Source: Bdellovibrio sp.
GTDB lineage: Bacteria > Bdellovibrionota > Bdellovibrionia > Bdellovibrionales > Bdellovibrionaceae
Reading direction: 5' to 3'
DNA: 64,000 nt
Assembly: GCA_014376435.1 (NCBI GenBank)
Contig: JACMRL010000015.1
Coordinates: 1-64,000 of the forward strand
Of this stretch, positions 1 through 8,535 are shown in pieces; position 1 is the first letter of the stretch; every line of letters begins with the position of its first letter. The notes under the pieces are model-generated. The model saw only the letters and a list, made by a program, of their open reading frames with translations. It made no database searches and had not been told where the DNA came from. Position numbers and translations under genes: made by a program.

Positions 1-260
<260 letters not shown>

Positions 261-349
261 TTTAAAAATTTTTTTTCAGAGTTTCCGTACTATGTACGTT
301 GAAACGAACAGATTCTAATTTCCTCGCTAAAAATCAATTAAAACAATTT

Positions 350-467
350 TGCTGGTGTCTATAGCAGAGAGGTCACACCTGATCCCATTCCGAACTCAGA
401 AGTTAAGCTCTCTTGCGGCGATGGTATTGCACGCGCAAGCGTGTGAGAGAGTAGCGCGATGCCAGCT
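350..467 (+). rRNA. rrf: 5S ribosomal RNA
   Basis: About 116 nt downstream of 23S. The ends pair (GCTGG at 351-355 with CCAGC at 462-466), and the interior has the conserved 5S stretch CCGAACTCAGAAGTTAAG. This is the normal 23S-5S order of a bacterial rrn operon. No tRNA follows it. Confidence 0.93.
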
Positions 468-480
468 CTTTTTTATACAT

Positions 481-530
481 AAACCCGAATTAGCAACGCC
501 ATGGCGAAGTTAGTTCGGGTTTTTTTTTGC
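481..530 (+). terminator. rho-independent terminator of the rrn operon
   Basis: ACCCGAA at the left pairs with TTCGGGT at the right, around an AT-rich stem and loop, and a run of nine T follows. It lies about 15 nt after the 5S end and closes the rrn operon. Confidence 0.85.
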
Positions 531-645
531 TTTTTTTAATAATTGTCACCGTGTTAAATATTTAGACACTATTTTAGCCAGTCTTTAACCTATTCGATTT
601 GAAAATGGCACTATGATTGATAATTGAGTCTGTAGGCGGTGATCT

Positions 646-1821
646 ATGAAGACCATTACAGTTAGTCAATTTGCTTTAGGGATAGCTCTCGGCGTGCTGA
701 TCGCATGTTCTCCGACTAAGTTTTCAAACCCTTCCCAACTATCAGGGGTATGCAATGCTTCTACAAATTGTGTTCAAGGCAACGGATACGAAGATTATAC
801 AAATGTTCCATTTAAAGTAGGCGCTGGAAAAGTTGACATTTTATTTATAGATGATAATTCGGCTTCAATGTCGAAAGCTCATGTAGCAATGGCTTCAAAG
901 TTTAGCGGATTTATTCAAAATCTAGATACAAAACAAATTGACTACAGAATCGCCATTACAACAACTGATGTTGCAAGTGTTGGACAAAAAAGATTAGTCG
1001 CGATCGGGGGAGCCAATCCTAGTTTTTTAACAAAGAATGATCCAAACCGAATTAATTTATTCAATAACTCAATTCGACGTAATGAAACTATTCAATGTGA
1101 AGATCATATTACGGCCTACTTTAATACCTTTAACGTAAATTTCCAAAGCGCTGCCGGATACCAAACTGGATACATTCAAAAGTGTCCTTCTTCAGATACG
1201 CGAGGTCTTTACACTGGTAATATGGTTGTATCGGATAATGCAGATTCATTTATGCGAACCGATGCGAACTTAAATATCATTTTAATTTCTAATGATGATG
1301 TTCGCCAAGGAAGATATTTAACTGATTCAAATTATGCATTAGATGTAAAAGATACAGCTGAAGGTTTTAAAGCCATGATGCAATCAAAGTATCCAATAAA
1401 GTATTGGGATTTTAACTCGATCGTTGTTGGCGATAGTACTTGTAAAGCAAATCAGACCTTAAGAAATGCTTCCAATATTGAAGTTACAAATCAAATGGGG
1501 CCGGCAATCGCGGGTGGTATAGGAACTGAATATATTAAGCTTTCAAGTTCAGCAGCAGTAGACATTGATAACGATACTAGATCACGTGGCTTAACTTTAG
1601 ATATTTGCCAAGCTAACTACAGTGGCAACTTTGCTTTAATGGCGGTTCAAATTTCTCAAGCAGCGCGTATGAAAGTATTAAATTGTACTCCGACCGCTGC
1701 CCCCGTAGTTAGTCCAGCAAATATTCCATATACGTGGAATGGTAATAAATTAGTCTTCAACGCTGGTTCTGAAGGCATTCCTGTGACGATAAGCTACCGT
1801 TGCTATACGGGTGCGTTATAA
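646..1821 (+). CDS. VWA-domain lipoprotein
   Basis: The 391-residue product has a signal peptide ending in a lipobox (L-I-A-C, Cys21), so it is predicted to be a membrane-anchored lipoprotein. A von Willebrand factor A fold starts near residue 63: after a beta-strand (VDILFIDD) come D70-N-S72-A-S74, which fits the metal-binding DxSxS MIDAS motif. Several cysteines in the mature part suggest disulfides outside the cytoplasm. VWA domains usually bind protein ligands through a metal ion; the partner here is unknown. The gene stands alone after the rrn terminator, with a GGCGGTG Shine-Dalgarno. A weak GTCTC/GAGAC hairpin follows at about 1837-1851. Confidence 0.8.
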   Translation: MKTITVSQFALGIALGVLIACSPTKFSNPSQLSGVCNASTNCVQGNGYEDYTNVPFKVGAGKVDILFIDDNSASMSKAHVAMASKFSGFIQNLDTKQIDYRIAITTTDVASVGQKRLVAIGGANPSFLTKNDPNRINLFNNSIRRNETIQCEDHITAYFNTFNVNFQSAAGYQTGYIQKCPSSDTRGLYTGNMVVSDNADSFMRTDANLNIILISNDDVRQGRYLTDSNYALDVKDTAEGFKAMMQSKYPIKYWDFNSIVVGDSTCKANQTLRNASNIEVTNQMGPAIAGGIGTEYIKLSSSAAVDIDNDTRSRGLTLDICQANYSGNFALMAVQISQAARMKVLNCTPTAAPVVSPANIPYTWNGNKLVFNAGSEGIPVTISYRCYTGAL

Positions 1822-1930
1822 ATTTAAATAAATTCCGTCTCTTTCTGAGACGAGAATCTTTTATCCAACATTTCTAATATTTCTATAATAATTATTTAAT
1901 TATCGACCCAGACCATCCGATAAACTGCGT

Positions 1931-2602
1931 ATGAGTATGGTAGACAGGTACAAAAAATCGGGCGGCTTTTTACAATTGGTTCAAGTCATTGAAACATGTG
2001 GAACTAAAAAACGTGAACAGTTCATGAATATTATTACGGAAGAAAGTCCTCAGTGGGCCGAAGCACTTAATCAGAAGTGTTTATCTTTCGAAAAAATTAT
2101 TGCGTGGAAACCCGAAATTCTTTTAGAAATTTTGGCCGCAGTAAATATTTTATCTTTTGCAACCGCACTTAAAGGCTTAGAGAAACCCAAGCTAGATGAG
2201 TTTTTAGGAAAGCTTTCTCACCAAGAGAAAAAAAGAATTGAACTTGCAATGTTAGAGATGAATCCAAATCCAAACGAAATTTCATCAAGCATGATGAAAG
2301 TCGTTTCTGAAACCAGAAATCTACTATCAAGTAACGCACTTAAAGCAGATAAAATCGATCAGTCGCTAGTAATTCCGGATGAATTCGAAACCAAGTTAGA
2401 AAAGAAAGACTCCGGCCAAGGCATGGATTTATCTGCTAGCGTGCTACGAGACGTATCTGTGGGAGCGGTAGGAGCTGTTAGCGGCGCCGAAGTAGAGAAG
2501 TTACAGAAGAAGCTGATTCTTATATCGAAAGAGCTCCAGAACTTGAAACAAGAGAACATCTTGATGAAAGATAAGCTGGATAAGATTAAGAAGATTGCTT
2601 AG
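1931..2602 (+). CDS. FliG-like domain protein with C-terminal coiled coil
   Basis: A 223-residue cytoplasmic protein without signal peptide or membrane segment. Residues about 15-120 are helical. They resemble the FliG middle/C-terminal armadillo repeats: a hydrophobic stretch, then ALKGLEKPKLDEFLGKLS, like the ALKG...FL..LS pattern of flagellar switch proteins, followed by an E/K-rich helix. The last 40 residues form heptads of Leu/Ile (EVEKLQKKLILISKEL...), a probable coiled coil. No flagellar gene is near, so it is more likely a paralogue or adaptor using the same fold than the motor switch itself. The FliG relation rests on pattern recognition and needs an HMM or structure comparison. Confidence 0.55.
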   Translation: MSMVDRYKKSGGFLQLVQVIETCGTKKREQFMNIITEESPQWAEALNQKCLSFEKIIAWKPEILLEILAAVNILSFATALKGLEKPKLDEFLGKLSHQEKKRIELAMLEMNPNPNEISSSMMKVVSETRNLLSSNALKADKIDQSLVIPDEFETKLEKKDSGQGMDLSASVLRDVSVGAVGAVSGAEVEKLQKKLILISKELQNLKQENILMKDKLDKIKKIA

Positions 2603-2687
2603 GGATGAGTTTCTCGACGAATAATTTTACAATACATTTATTGCAATTCCAAAAATATATTTTAAAAAATATTTAAAATAGCTAAAA

Positions 2688-3791
2688 CTACTTATTTGGC
2701 ACATGTAGCGTAATTGAGGTTCCTTTGTTTAGTACAGAATTAACCTCCAGAAGACCACCCATTTTTTTTAGAGCCTGAGTTGCTGAATATAAACCAATAC
2801 CATTGCCTTCTTCACTTTTTCCAAAGGAAATCTCTCTTAGTCCAATTACGTCAAGAATATCTTTAGGCATTCCGCGACCATTATCAGTAATGCAAATTAG
2901 AATTTTTGCTTCTGAAAGAGTTGATGTAATTTTAATTTGGCCTTTTCCTGGCTCAGTAGCATCGATTGAATTTTGAATAATATTATTTATAATAGAGTAT
3001 AAAAAATCTGGACATTTAATATTTCTAAATTTACTTTCACGAATAAATTTAAATTTCCTCTGAAGCGACTCAGATTTTAGTTTGTATTCGCTTTCAAGTT
3101 GATCAATAAGTTGAGAATAATCTAAGGTTTGGTTACTGCGAGTGTCGTTTAACAGCTCTTCTGCGATTTGATTGATTTGTGATATGACTGCTATTTGAAG
3201 TTCTTTAGCTTGAACATTGTCAATTTTTGATGAAATTAAATTTAACGTAGAAAGTGGTGACCGTATATCGTGCGCTAATTTTCTGGATAAATTTATTTTA
3301 AGCTCTTGAGATTTGAAATAGGCGTAACTAGTATTCTTTTTTGAATAAAAATCATCAATAAATCTGTAAAAAATTAAATTTAAAAGTGCTAAACCAAAAG
3401 TTAGTAAAAATATTGTCTTAATCTGTTTCGAAATATCTATTTTATAAAAAATAGAAGTAATTTTATTTACTTTTGAGAAATCAAAAAATATTTTTTCTTC
3501 AATAACTAAGGATAATAAGCTTTTTCTCTTTTCGCTACAAAAAATTTGTATTGATTCTTGATTAAAATCATACTTAAGGTCAATTAAATTTAATGAATTG
3601 CACTGATTAATAGTTATTTCACTCAAATGGCGAACATTATTTGACAATAAATTCTCTCGAACTATTTCAGAAAAATTTTTTAAATTGTTTTTAGTCAAAT
3701 TAAACTCGTGTACTAAAAAAAGTCCACTTGCGAGCGAAATGCTTATTAAGAAAAATATGCAAGTCATCTGAACGGGCTTGATATTTTTCAT
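2688..3791 (-). CDS. membrane sensor histidine kinase (orphan)
   Basis: Last gene of the 6520-2688 operon; its ATG directly follows the stop of the YcaO-like gene. The 367-residue product has a transmembrane segment at about residues 8-28, an extracytoplasmic sensor part of about 95 residues, and a second transmembrane segment near 125-145. Then comes the kinase core. The H-box is KLAHDIRSPLS with phospho-acceptor His174. The ATPase domain has an N-box (NIIQNSIDA), a G1 box (DNGRGMP) and a G2 box (GNGIGLYSA). There is no HAMP domain, and no response regulator lies in this operon, so its partner must be elsewhere, or it shares the regulator encoded at 10392-11555. Its place after a peptide-binding protein suggests it senses the product or ligand of this operon (inference). 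Confidence 0.9.
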   Translation of the reverse strand: MKNIKPVQMTCIFFLISISLASGLFLVHEFNLTKNNLKNFSEIVRENLLSNNVRHLSEITINQCNSLNLIDLKYDFNQESIQIFCSEKRKSLLSLVIEEKIFFDFSKVNKITSIFYKIDISKQIKTIFLLTFGLALLNLIFYRFIDDFYSKKNTSYAYFKSQELKINLSRKLAHDIRSPLSTLNLISSKIDNVQAKELQIAVISQINQIAEELLNDTRSNQTLDYSQLIDQLESEYKLKSESLQRKFKFIRESKFRNIKCPDFLYSIINNIIQNSIDATEPGKGQIKITSTLSEAKILICITDNGRGMPKDILDVIGLREISFGKSEEGNGIGLYSATQALKKMGGLLEVNSVLNKGTSITLHVPNK

Positions 3792-4712
3792 TTAATCTAA
3801 AAAGTGAGGATAATTGTTTATAAATTTTCTTTCAGCAAATCCAGTATAGAGTTTTAGTAGCTGAGGTGATGTGCAACGCACAGCCCCTAGGTCAAATGGA
3901 AAAGGAATCTTTAATATTTTGTAATTGAACTCAATGTTATTTAGCTGCTCCGAACATGCGAAGCTATTAGTATTATTATTTTTGTTAAATAAAAACGAAA
4001 AATTTTTATAGTAAGGAAAATTTTTTGCAAGCTTTCCGTGATCATTGAAAGTAATATCTTTTATGTTTTTGAATTGGTCTAAAGTTATATTTTCCGAAAA
4101 AGTATTAAGATTAAAATCGTGAGAGGTAGTTGAAAGCATTTCAAAGAAAGAATGTTTTATGGCGTATGTTTGATTGGGTTTTGCGCTAAGACCAATTACA
4201 GCACCAAATTGCTGGCTGTGTTTTTCTCCTGTAGCTATGCACAGTACGCATTTTTGAGATTGGATAGATTCAGTTTCAAAAAAATTGACATTTATTGTTG
4301 AAGGAAAATAAGTATAAAAAATTTTTTCAAAAAATTTAGTGTCTTCATTACTCAAATAATTATATCCAATTAAATTAATCCAATGACGCAGAAATAAATG
4401 CCGTTCTATAAGTTCATTCTTTGCGCTTTCTTTAGAAAATTCGATAGAGTTTGAAATCGCAACACCGTTTGAATTATCTATATCATTTTCTTCCAACAAT
4501 GTGCGTTCAATAGCTTCATAAATGGCTTTAGTTATAGCAATTTCAGAGGAGTCATCAATTCCTCTGCCTTCATATTTTTGGCCATTTAATAAAATTTCAG
4601 CCGAAAAATCGAACCACTTGTTATTTAGTGATTTAATGTAATTATTCTCAAAAAAATTAAGACTATTATTAATTTTTAAGTAGTCTATGATCTGCAAAAT
4701 TTTATTCTGCAT
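3792..4712 (-). CDS. YcaO-like protein, degenerate
   Basis: A protein of about 306 residues. YcaO proteins are ATP-dependent enzymes that activate peptide-backbone amides to make azolines, thioamides and amidines in RiPPs, or act on ribosomal protein S12. Matching landmarks in family order: G-x-G before a helix, E-A-I-E-R (about residues 66-70), an N-G-x-A turn, then N-E-L-I-E-R-H (about 99-105, where the family has ELIERDA). Further on is a helix HSFFEML, where the usual ExxxxQ lacks its Gln. The tail ends in NYPHFLD and lacks the full PxPxxP of cyclodehydratases, so ATP chemistry may be altered or lost. The start chosen is ATG 4712, overlapping the stop of the upstream gene by 11 nt; an in-frame ATG at 4769 would add 19 residues and overlap by 68 nt. 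The family call is by motif order only. Confidence 0.6.
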   Translation of the reverse strand: MQNKILQIIDYLKINNSLNFFENNYIKSLNNKWFDFSAEILLNGQKYEGRGIDDSSEIAITKAIYEAIERTLLEENDIDNSNGVAISNSIEFSKESAKNELIERHLFLRHWINLIGYNYLSNEDTKFFEKIFYTYFPSTINVNFFETESIQSQKCVLCIATGEKHSQQFGAVIGLSAKPNQTYAIKHSFFEMLSTTSHDFNLNTFSENITLDQFKNIKDITFNDHGKLAKNFPYYKNFSFLFNKNNNTNSFACSEQLNNIEFNYKILKIPFPFDLGAVRCTSPQLLKLYTGFAERKFINNYPHFLD

Positions 4713-6219
4713 ACTTAGATATTTTCCAAAGTTTAGTAGAGGCAGACAGTTTTGATTGAAAAGATTCATAAGGTGCTCTAGTAATTATCGTATATGGAGA
4801 TACAAATAACGGACCAACGAGAGCTTCATTTAATATTTTGAAGTGAATCATATTGATTAGTTCTTGTTTTTTATCTTCAGATTCTGTATTTAAAAATTTT
4901 TCAAGAAGTTGTTCGGCCTCAGAATGCTCAATGGCGACAATTTGGTTGCCTAAATAATAGCTAAGTAGTGAATAGTTAACATTAAAGGCCATGTCTCCAC
5001 TTAAAAAGTATATAGATGGGCGTTTTTCGTACGTAGTTTCTAGTGGAAAATCATCTTCAAAGCGCAAATCTAAGTTTTCTATATTTTTTAAATTACTCAT
5101 GCTTTTTTCTAAACCTTTGTAGGTATGAAATATGTATTTTGATTCTATAGGGAGTTCTTCGGATGTACGCGTAGTTAGCTCTTGCTTTTGTTTTGAAGAT
5201 AATCTGCCGTCACCAGTTTTTGTTAGAAACTGATCAGTTTCATCAGTACCCGCTGATAGCGGGTACTGATGAATTAGGATTTCGCGTATTTTGTTAATAA
5301 GAGAGGTACGCTGCGCAGAAGACGTGGTTGAAATTATTTTTGGCCCAAAGGCAATCATGAATAACTTAATTTGATTTGTGTAAAATATATTGAAGATATT
5401 TGTAGATTCAAATTCTTTCGCTTTGGCTGCGCTTATATTATTAGATGTCGTTATTAGATCAATTTTATTGTCAATTAAGTCGTTTAATAATTCATCTGAC
5501 GATACACTGCCAATAATTTCTACGGTGTCTGGGAAATTAAGCGAAAAAGTAAAATTAGTATTTTTCTTTAGTGTCGTATTTTTACTAAAACTAGAAATTG
5601 AAAAAGCGCCAGTGGTATTTGTGTAGTCAGTAATTTTCAAACTTTTTGGATCAACTGCGCTTTTTGGTACAATTCCATATTCTGTTGAAGCAAGAATCTT
5701 TAAGAGAACCTCCGCTTTAGAGTTAGAGATTGTATGTAGTATAAGATTTTTTTCATCAACAATTTCGATACTATCGCAAGGATCATTAATATTTTTAAAA
5801 TCTTCTGAGCACGAAAGAAATTTATCCAACTTTGCGTGAGTATTCGTATCTAGCGAGAGTAAACGTTTTAAGCTGAATGCGACGTCTTGAGCAGTGATTT
5901 TGGTTCCGTTGGAAGTAAGTGAGTCCTGCAATTCAATAAATATATTATTATCTTTAATGAAAAAAGTTTTAGCTAGCCATGACTTTGGCGTAGCATCATC
6001 ATAAGTTATTAATCGTGCGTATAAGTTATCGCAGAGAATAGCTTTGTCGAGAGTATCTATTTTTGCAGGATCAATACTGATTTTTTGCGGATTGGTGACC
6101 ATTCCCATTCGTATATTCATATTCGGATCCTTCGAAAATAAAATAAAGTATATCATAAGAAAAATACAGGAACAAAAAGCTAACAGCAAGGCGATGTATA
6201 AATTATGTTTATCGACCAA
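4702..6219 (-). CDS. peptide-type extracellular solute-binding protein (SBP_bac_5 family)
   Basis: A 505-residue protein with an N-terminal hydrophobic segment (about residues 8-30), either an uncleaved anchor or a signal. The rest has the layout of dipeptide/oligopeptide-binding proteins of ABC importers: an early DPAKIDTLDKAILCDNLYAR (the family has DP....D.....N.y..L), then ALTSNGTKITAQDVAFSLKR-like text, where the family has G..ltA.DV.fSl.R. No permease or ATPase gene follows, so it may be a receptor rather than an importer part. It starts at TTG 6219, overlapping the small secreted-protein gene by 11 nt. It ends inside the start region of the YcaO-like gene, so the operon looks translationally coupled. 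Proteins of this family can feed ligands to sensor kinases, and one is two genes downstream. Confidence 0.8.
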   Translation of the reverse strand: MVDKHNLYIALLLAFCSCIFLMIYFILFSKDPNMNIRMGMVTNPQKISIDPAKIDTLDKAILCDNLYARLITYDDATPKSWLAKTFFIKDNNIFIELQDSLTSNGTKITAQDVAFSLKRLLSLDTNTHAKLDKFLSCSEDFKNINDPCDSIEIVDEKNLILHTISNSKAEVLLKILASTEYGIVPKSAVDPKSLKITDYTNTTGAFSISSFSKNTTLKKNTNFTFSLNFPDTVEIIGSVSSDELLNDLIDNKIDLITTSNNISAAKAKEFESTNIFNIFYTNQIKLFMIAFGPKIISTTSSAQRTSLINKIREILIHQYPLSAGTDETDQFLTKTGDGRLSSKQKQELTTRTSEELPIESKYIFHTYKGLEKSMSNLKNIENLDLRFEDDFPLETTYEKRPSIYFLSGDMAFNVNYSLLSYYLGNQIVAIEHSEAEQLLEKFLNTESEDKKQELINMIHFKILNEALVGPLFVSPYTIITRAPYESFQSKLSASTKLWKISKYAE

Positions 6220-6520
6220 GTTTATTTCCGGTGTCGCGTCGTATAATAGGAACCGCGCGGCAACGTGTGCCCGTTTCGCTTCCTGTAGAAGTAAATCTGT
6301 CTTGAATTAGTCCCTTTTCTTTCAAATGAGAATATAGATCACTTTCTATATAAATTAGTTTTTTTTCGGGCGAGGTATTTCTTTGTAAGGAGCATATAAA
6401 TTTGTCTGAGCTAGATAGGGGTGATTGGTTGGGCCAGCAAATTAATTGCGCAAGACTTTGTTCAGAAAAAATACTTAAAATTGAGATCGTTGATAATAAT
6501 TTGGCAAGTTTGACTTTCAT
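6209..6520 (-). CDS. small secreted protein, first gene of the YcaO operon
   Basis: A 103-residue product with a clear Sec signal peptide (Lys-rich start, hydrophobic core, cleavage after S-L-A near residue 24). The mature part of about 79 residues has three cysteines and a basic, Ser/Thr-rich tail (TSTGSETGTRCRAVPIIRR). It has a strong Shine-Dalgarno (AAAGGAGTAATT-ATG) and a possible -10 (TAAAAT) about 40 nt upstream. No family was recognised. It leads an operon with a peptide-binding protein, a YcaO-like protein and a kinase, so it could be a precursor peptide, a pheromone or a periplasmic partner of the receptor. A Sec signal is unusual for a YcaO substrate, which would normally be modified in the cytoplasm. 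Confidence 0.7.
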   Translation of the reverse strand: MKVKLAKLLSTISILSIFSEQSLAQLICWPNQSPLSSSDKFICSLQRNTSPEKKLIYIESDLYSHLKEKGLIQDRFTSTGSETGTRCRAVPIIRRDTGNKLGR

Positions 6521-6795
6521 AATTACTCCTTTTAATAGATTAAATCAGCTAAAGTATTTTACTATGCAAAACTTTGGCCAATTAAATTCGGTCTTTATGA
6601 AAGATAAGATTTATATTACGAATGTCTTCTAATATATGAGATCTGACGTATCTTAGTTATTCGAATGTAATGCTCATTGAATTTTATATAAGATATACAT
6701 TTTTTTGTACAATATGGTGCTCTTTAGATACCAGTAACTATTCCTAACTAAGCCCTCTTGCTTTATTTGTCTAGACCTATACTAGACTTTTGGTG

Positions 6796-6836
6796 CCTAC
6801 GTAATAATTATCAAGTTCCGATAAGAAATACGTAGG
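6796..6836 (+). promoter_or_regulatory. 5'-leader hairpin covering the Shine-Dalgarno of the synthase gene
   Basis: CCTACGTA (6796-6803) and TACGTAGG (6829-6836) are perfectly complementary. The right arm contains the start of the Shine-Dalgarno (TAGGAG, 6833-6838), 6-9 nt before ATG 6845. Folding would hide the ribosome site. Just upstream, GTCTAG/CTAGAC (6770-6788) is a second inverted repeat. This is the divergent intergenic region 6521-6844, which must also hold the promoters of both signalling operons. I see no other gene in it. Confidence 0.5.
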
Positions 6837-6844
6837 AGAGCAAC

Positions 6845-8533
6845 ATGAGTAAACTAGATCAACAAATGCGTTCTAAAAGATTTAAGGTAAAGGCCGAGGC
6901 CAACTTAATATTAGTTGTAGATTTTAATACGGGCGAAAAGCTTAAATTTAAAATAACGGATTGTTCTCAGACGGGAATTCGAGGGTTTTGCGAAACTGAA
7001 CTTTCTCCGGAAAGTCTTCCTGAGCAAGGTTCGATTGCCACTGCTTCAAAACTTCTTTGGGGTCAGTCCGAATATGGATTAGGCAGATTAGTTTTTAGAC
7101 GCGCGTTTCCTAATCCTAAAGGATTAGATTTTGCGTTTTCAACTGTTGATATTAAGATTCCAATCGCTGGTGCAATTAGTAAACTTTTAGATTTTAAATT
7201 TGATCAAGTTGATGATGGTAAAACTGAAGAGCTTAGTTCAGAAAAATTCTCATTGGCTCACTTTGTTGAGAATGAATATTCAAACATAGATCTTTTTGAT
7301 CGTATGCGAAAATTTGATACTTTTCGTGTCCAATGGGAACGTAGTCAAAAATATGGTTATAAAACGGTTCGCGAAGCTTCAAAGGGCGAACGAGTTAATT
7401 TAAGTCGAACTAGAAAAAATAATCGTAGAGATTATATCGTTATGGGATCAAATGATTATTTAGGTCTTGGTGCCCATCCTGAAGTTGTTAGTGCGGCTCA
7501 CAAAGCTTTAGATCTATATGGATTTGGTTCCACGGGATCACCTGTTACTACAGGAACTACAGACTTACATAATCAACTGTGTGATCAAATTGCCAAAATT
7601 CATAAAAAAGAAGCAGCGATACTTTTTAACTCTGGATACGCAGCAAATATTGGTATTATCTCAGCTGTTACAGCTGCGAATGATCTTATTGTCGCTGACA
7701 TGCTTTGTCATGCGTCTATTCAAGATGCGATGCAAATGTCTCGTGCTACCTCGCGATTCTTTAAACATAACGACGTAGCTCATCTTGAGCAAATTTTATC
7801 TAATGAAAGACAAAACTATAACGGTTGTCTTGTTATCACTGAAGGTGTTTTTTCAATGGATGGCGATACGGCTAAATTGGATGACATATATTATTTAGCT
7901 AGAAAATATAACTGCAGAATAATGGTGGATCAGGCACATTGCTTCGGAGTTGTAGGGCCAAATGGATTAGGTATTTGCGAAAAGTACAATCTTTTGCGCG
8001 AAACAGATATTATTATGGGTACATTCTCAAAAATCTGTGGCGCCATTGGTGGCTTTGCAACGGGCTCTGTGGAATTTATTGAATGGCTTAGAGCATTCAG
8101 TCGTGCACAAGTTTTTTCAGTGAGTTTGGCCCCATCAACTGTTGCGGCAGTAAGTAAATCACTTGAATTATTCACAGCTAATAAAGACCTTCTAAATAGT
8201 TTGCACAGTAATATTGATCACTTCGTCAAAAATTTAGAATCCCTTGGCTATAAATTTCCACATAAACAGGAAAGTGCAGTCATCCCAGTTGTTGTTGGTG
8301 ATGAAACAAAACTAGGAATTATGTACCAAAGTCTATTGGATGACGGCGTACTATGTATTCCTATCGTTTATCCAGCCGTTAGCAGAAAAAATTGTAGATT
8401 TAGATTTACGCTAATGGCTACTCATACGAAATCAGATTTAGACTACGCTACTTCTTGTTTAGAAAAAGCGATGTTGAGAGCTAATTTTTCTTTTGCCGAT
8501 TTACACAAGGAAGAAACGAAAAAGGCCGCTTAG
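6845..8533 (+). CDS. PilZ-like domain fused to a PLP-dependent alpha-oxoamine synthase
   Basis: The 562-residue product is a fusion. Residues 1-about 110 look like PilZ: the D39-C-S41-Q-T-G44 motif (DxSxxG) is intact, but the RxxxR motif is reduced to R9-S-K-R12. From about residue 150 it is a fold-type I alpha-oxoamine synthase, the family of KBL, BioF, serine palmitoyltransferase, CqsA and LqsA. It has the NDYLGLG motif, a Gly-rich substrate loop (GFGSTGSPVTTGTTDLH), D362-Q-A-H365 (the family usually has DEAH) and the Schiff-base lysine K396 in TFSKICGAIGG. Such enzymes condense an acyl-CoA with an amino acid or similar amine. Substrates cannot be read from the sequence. Two bases separate it from the sensor-kinase gene, which favours a signal-synthase role, but a sphingolipid-type or biotin-type role is possible. 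Confidence 0.85.
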   Translation: MSKLDQQMRSKRFKVKAEANLILVVDFNTGEKLKFKITDCSQTGIRGFCETELSPESLPEQGSIATASKLLWGQSEYGLGRLVFRRAFPNPKGLDFAFSTVDIKIPIAGAISKLLDFKFDQVDDGKTEELSSEKFSLAHFVENEYSNIDLFDRMRKFDTFRVQWERSQKYGYKTVREASKGERVNLSRTRKNNRRDYIVMGSNDYLGLGAHPEVVSAAHKALDLYGFGSTGSPVTTGTTDLHNQLCDQIAKIHKKEAAILFNSGYAANIGIISAVTAANDLIVADMLCHASIQDAMQMSRATSRFFKHNDVAHLEQILSNERQNYNGCLVITEGVFSMDGDTAKLDDIYYLARKYNCRIMVDQAHCFGVVGPNGLGICEKYNLLRETDIIMGTFSKICGAIGGFATGSVEFIEWLRAFSRAQVFSVSLAPSTVAAVSKSLELFTANKDLLNSLHSNIDHFVKNLESLGYKFPHKQESAVIPVVVGDETKLGIMYQSLLDDGVLCIPIVYPAVSRKNCRFRFTLMATHTKSDLDYATSCLEKAMLRANFSFADLHKEETKKAA

Positions 8534-8535
8534 TA

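Noticed and set aside
6402-6632. 76-codon plus-strand frame across the divergent intergenic region
   Set aside because: It is antisense to the start and strong Shine-Dalgarno of the secreted-protein gene and has no ribosome site of its own.
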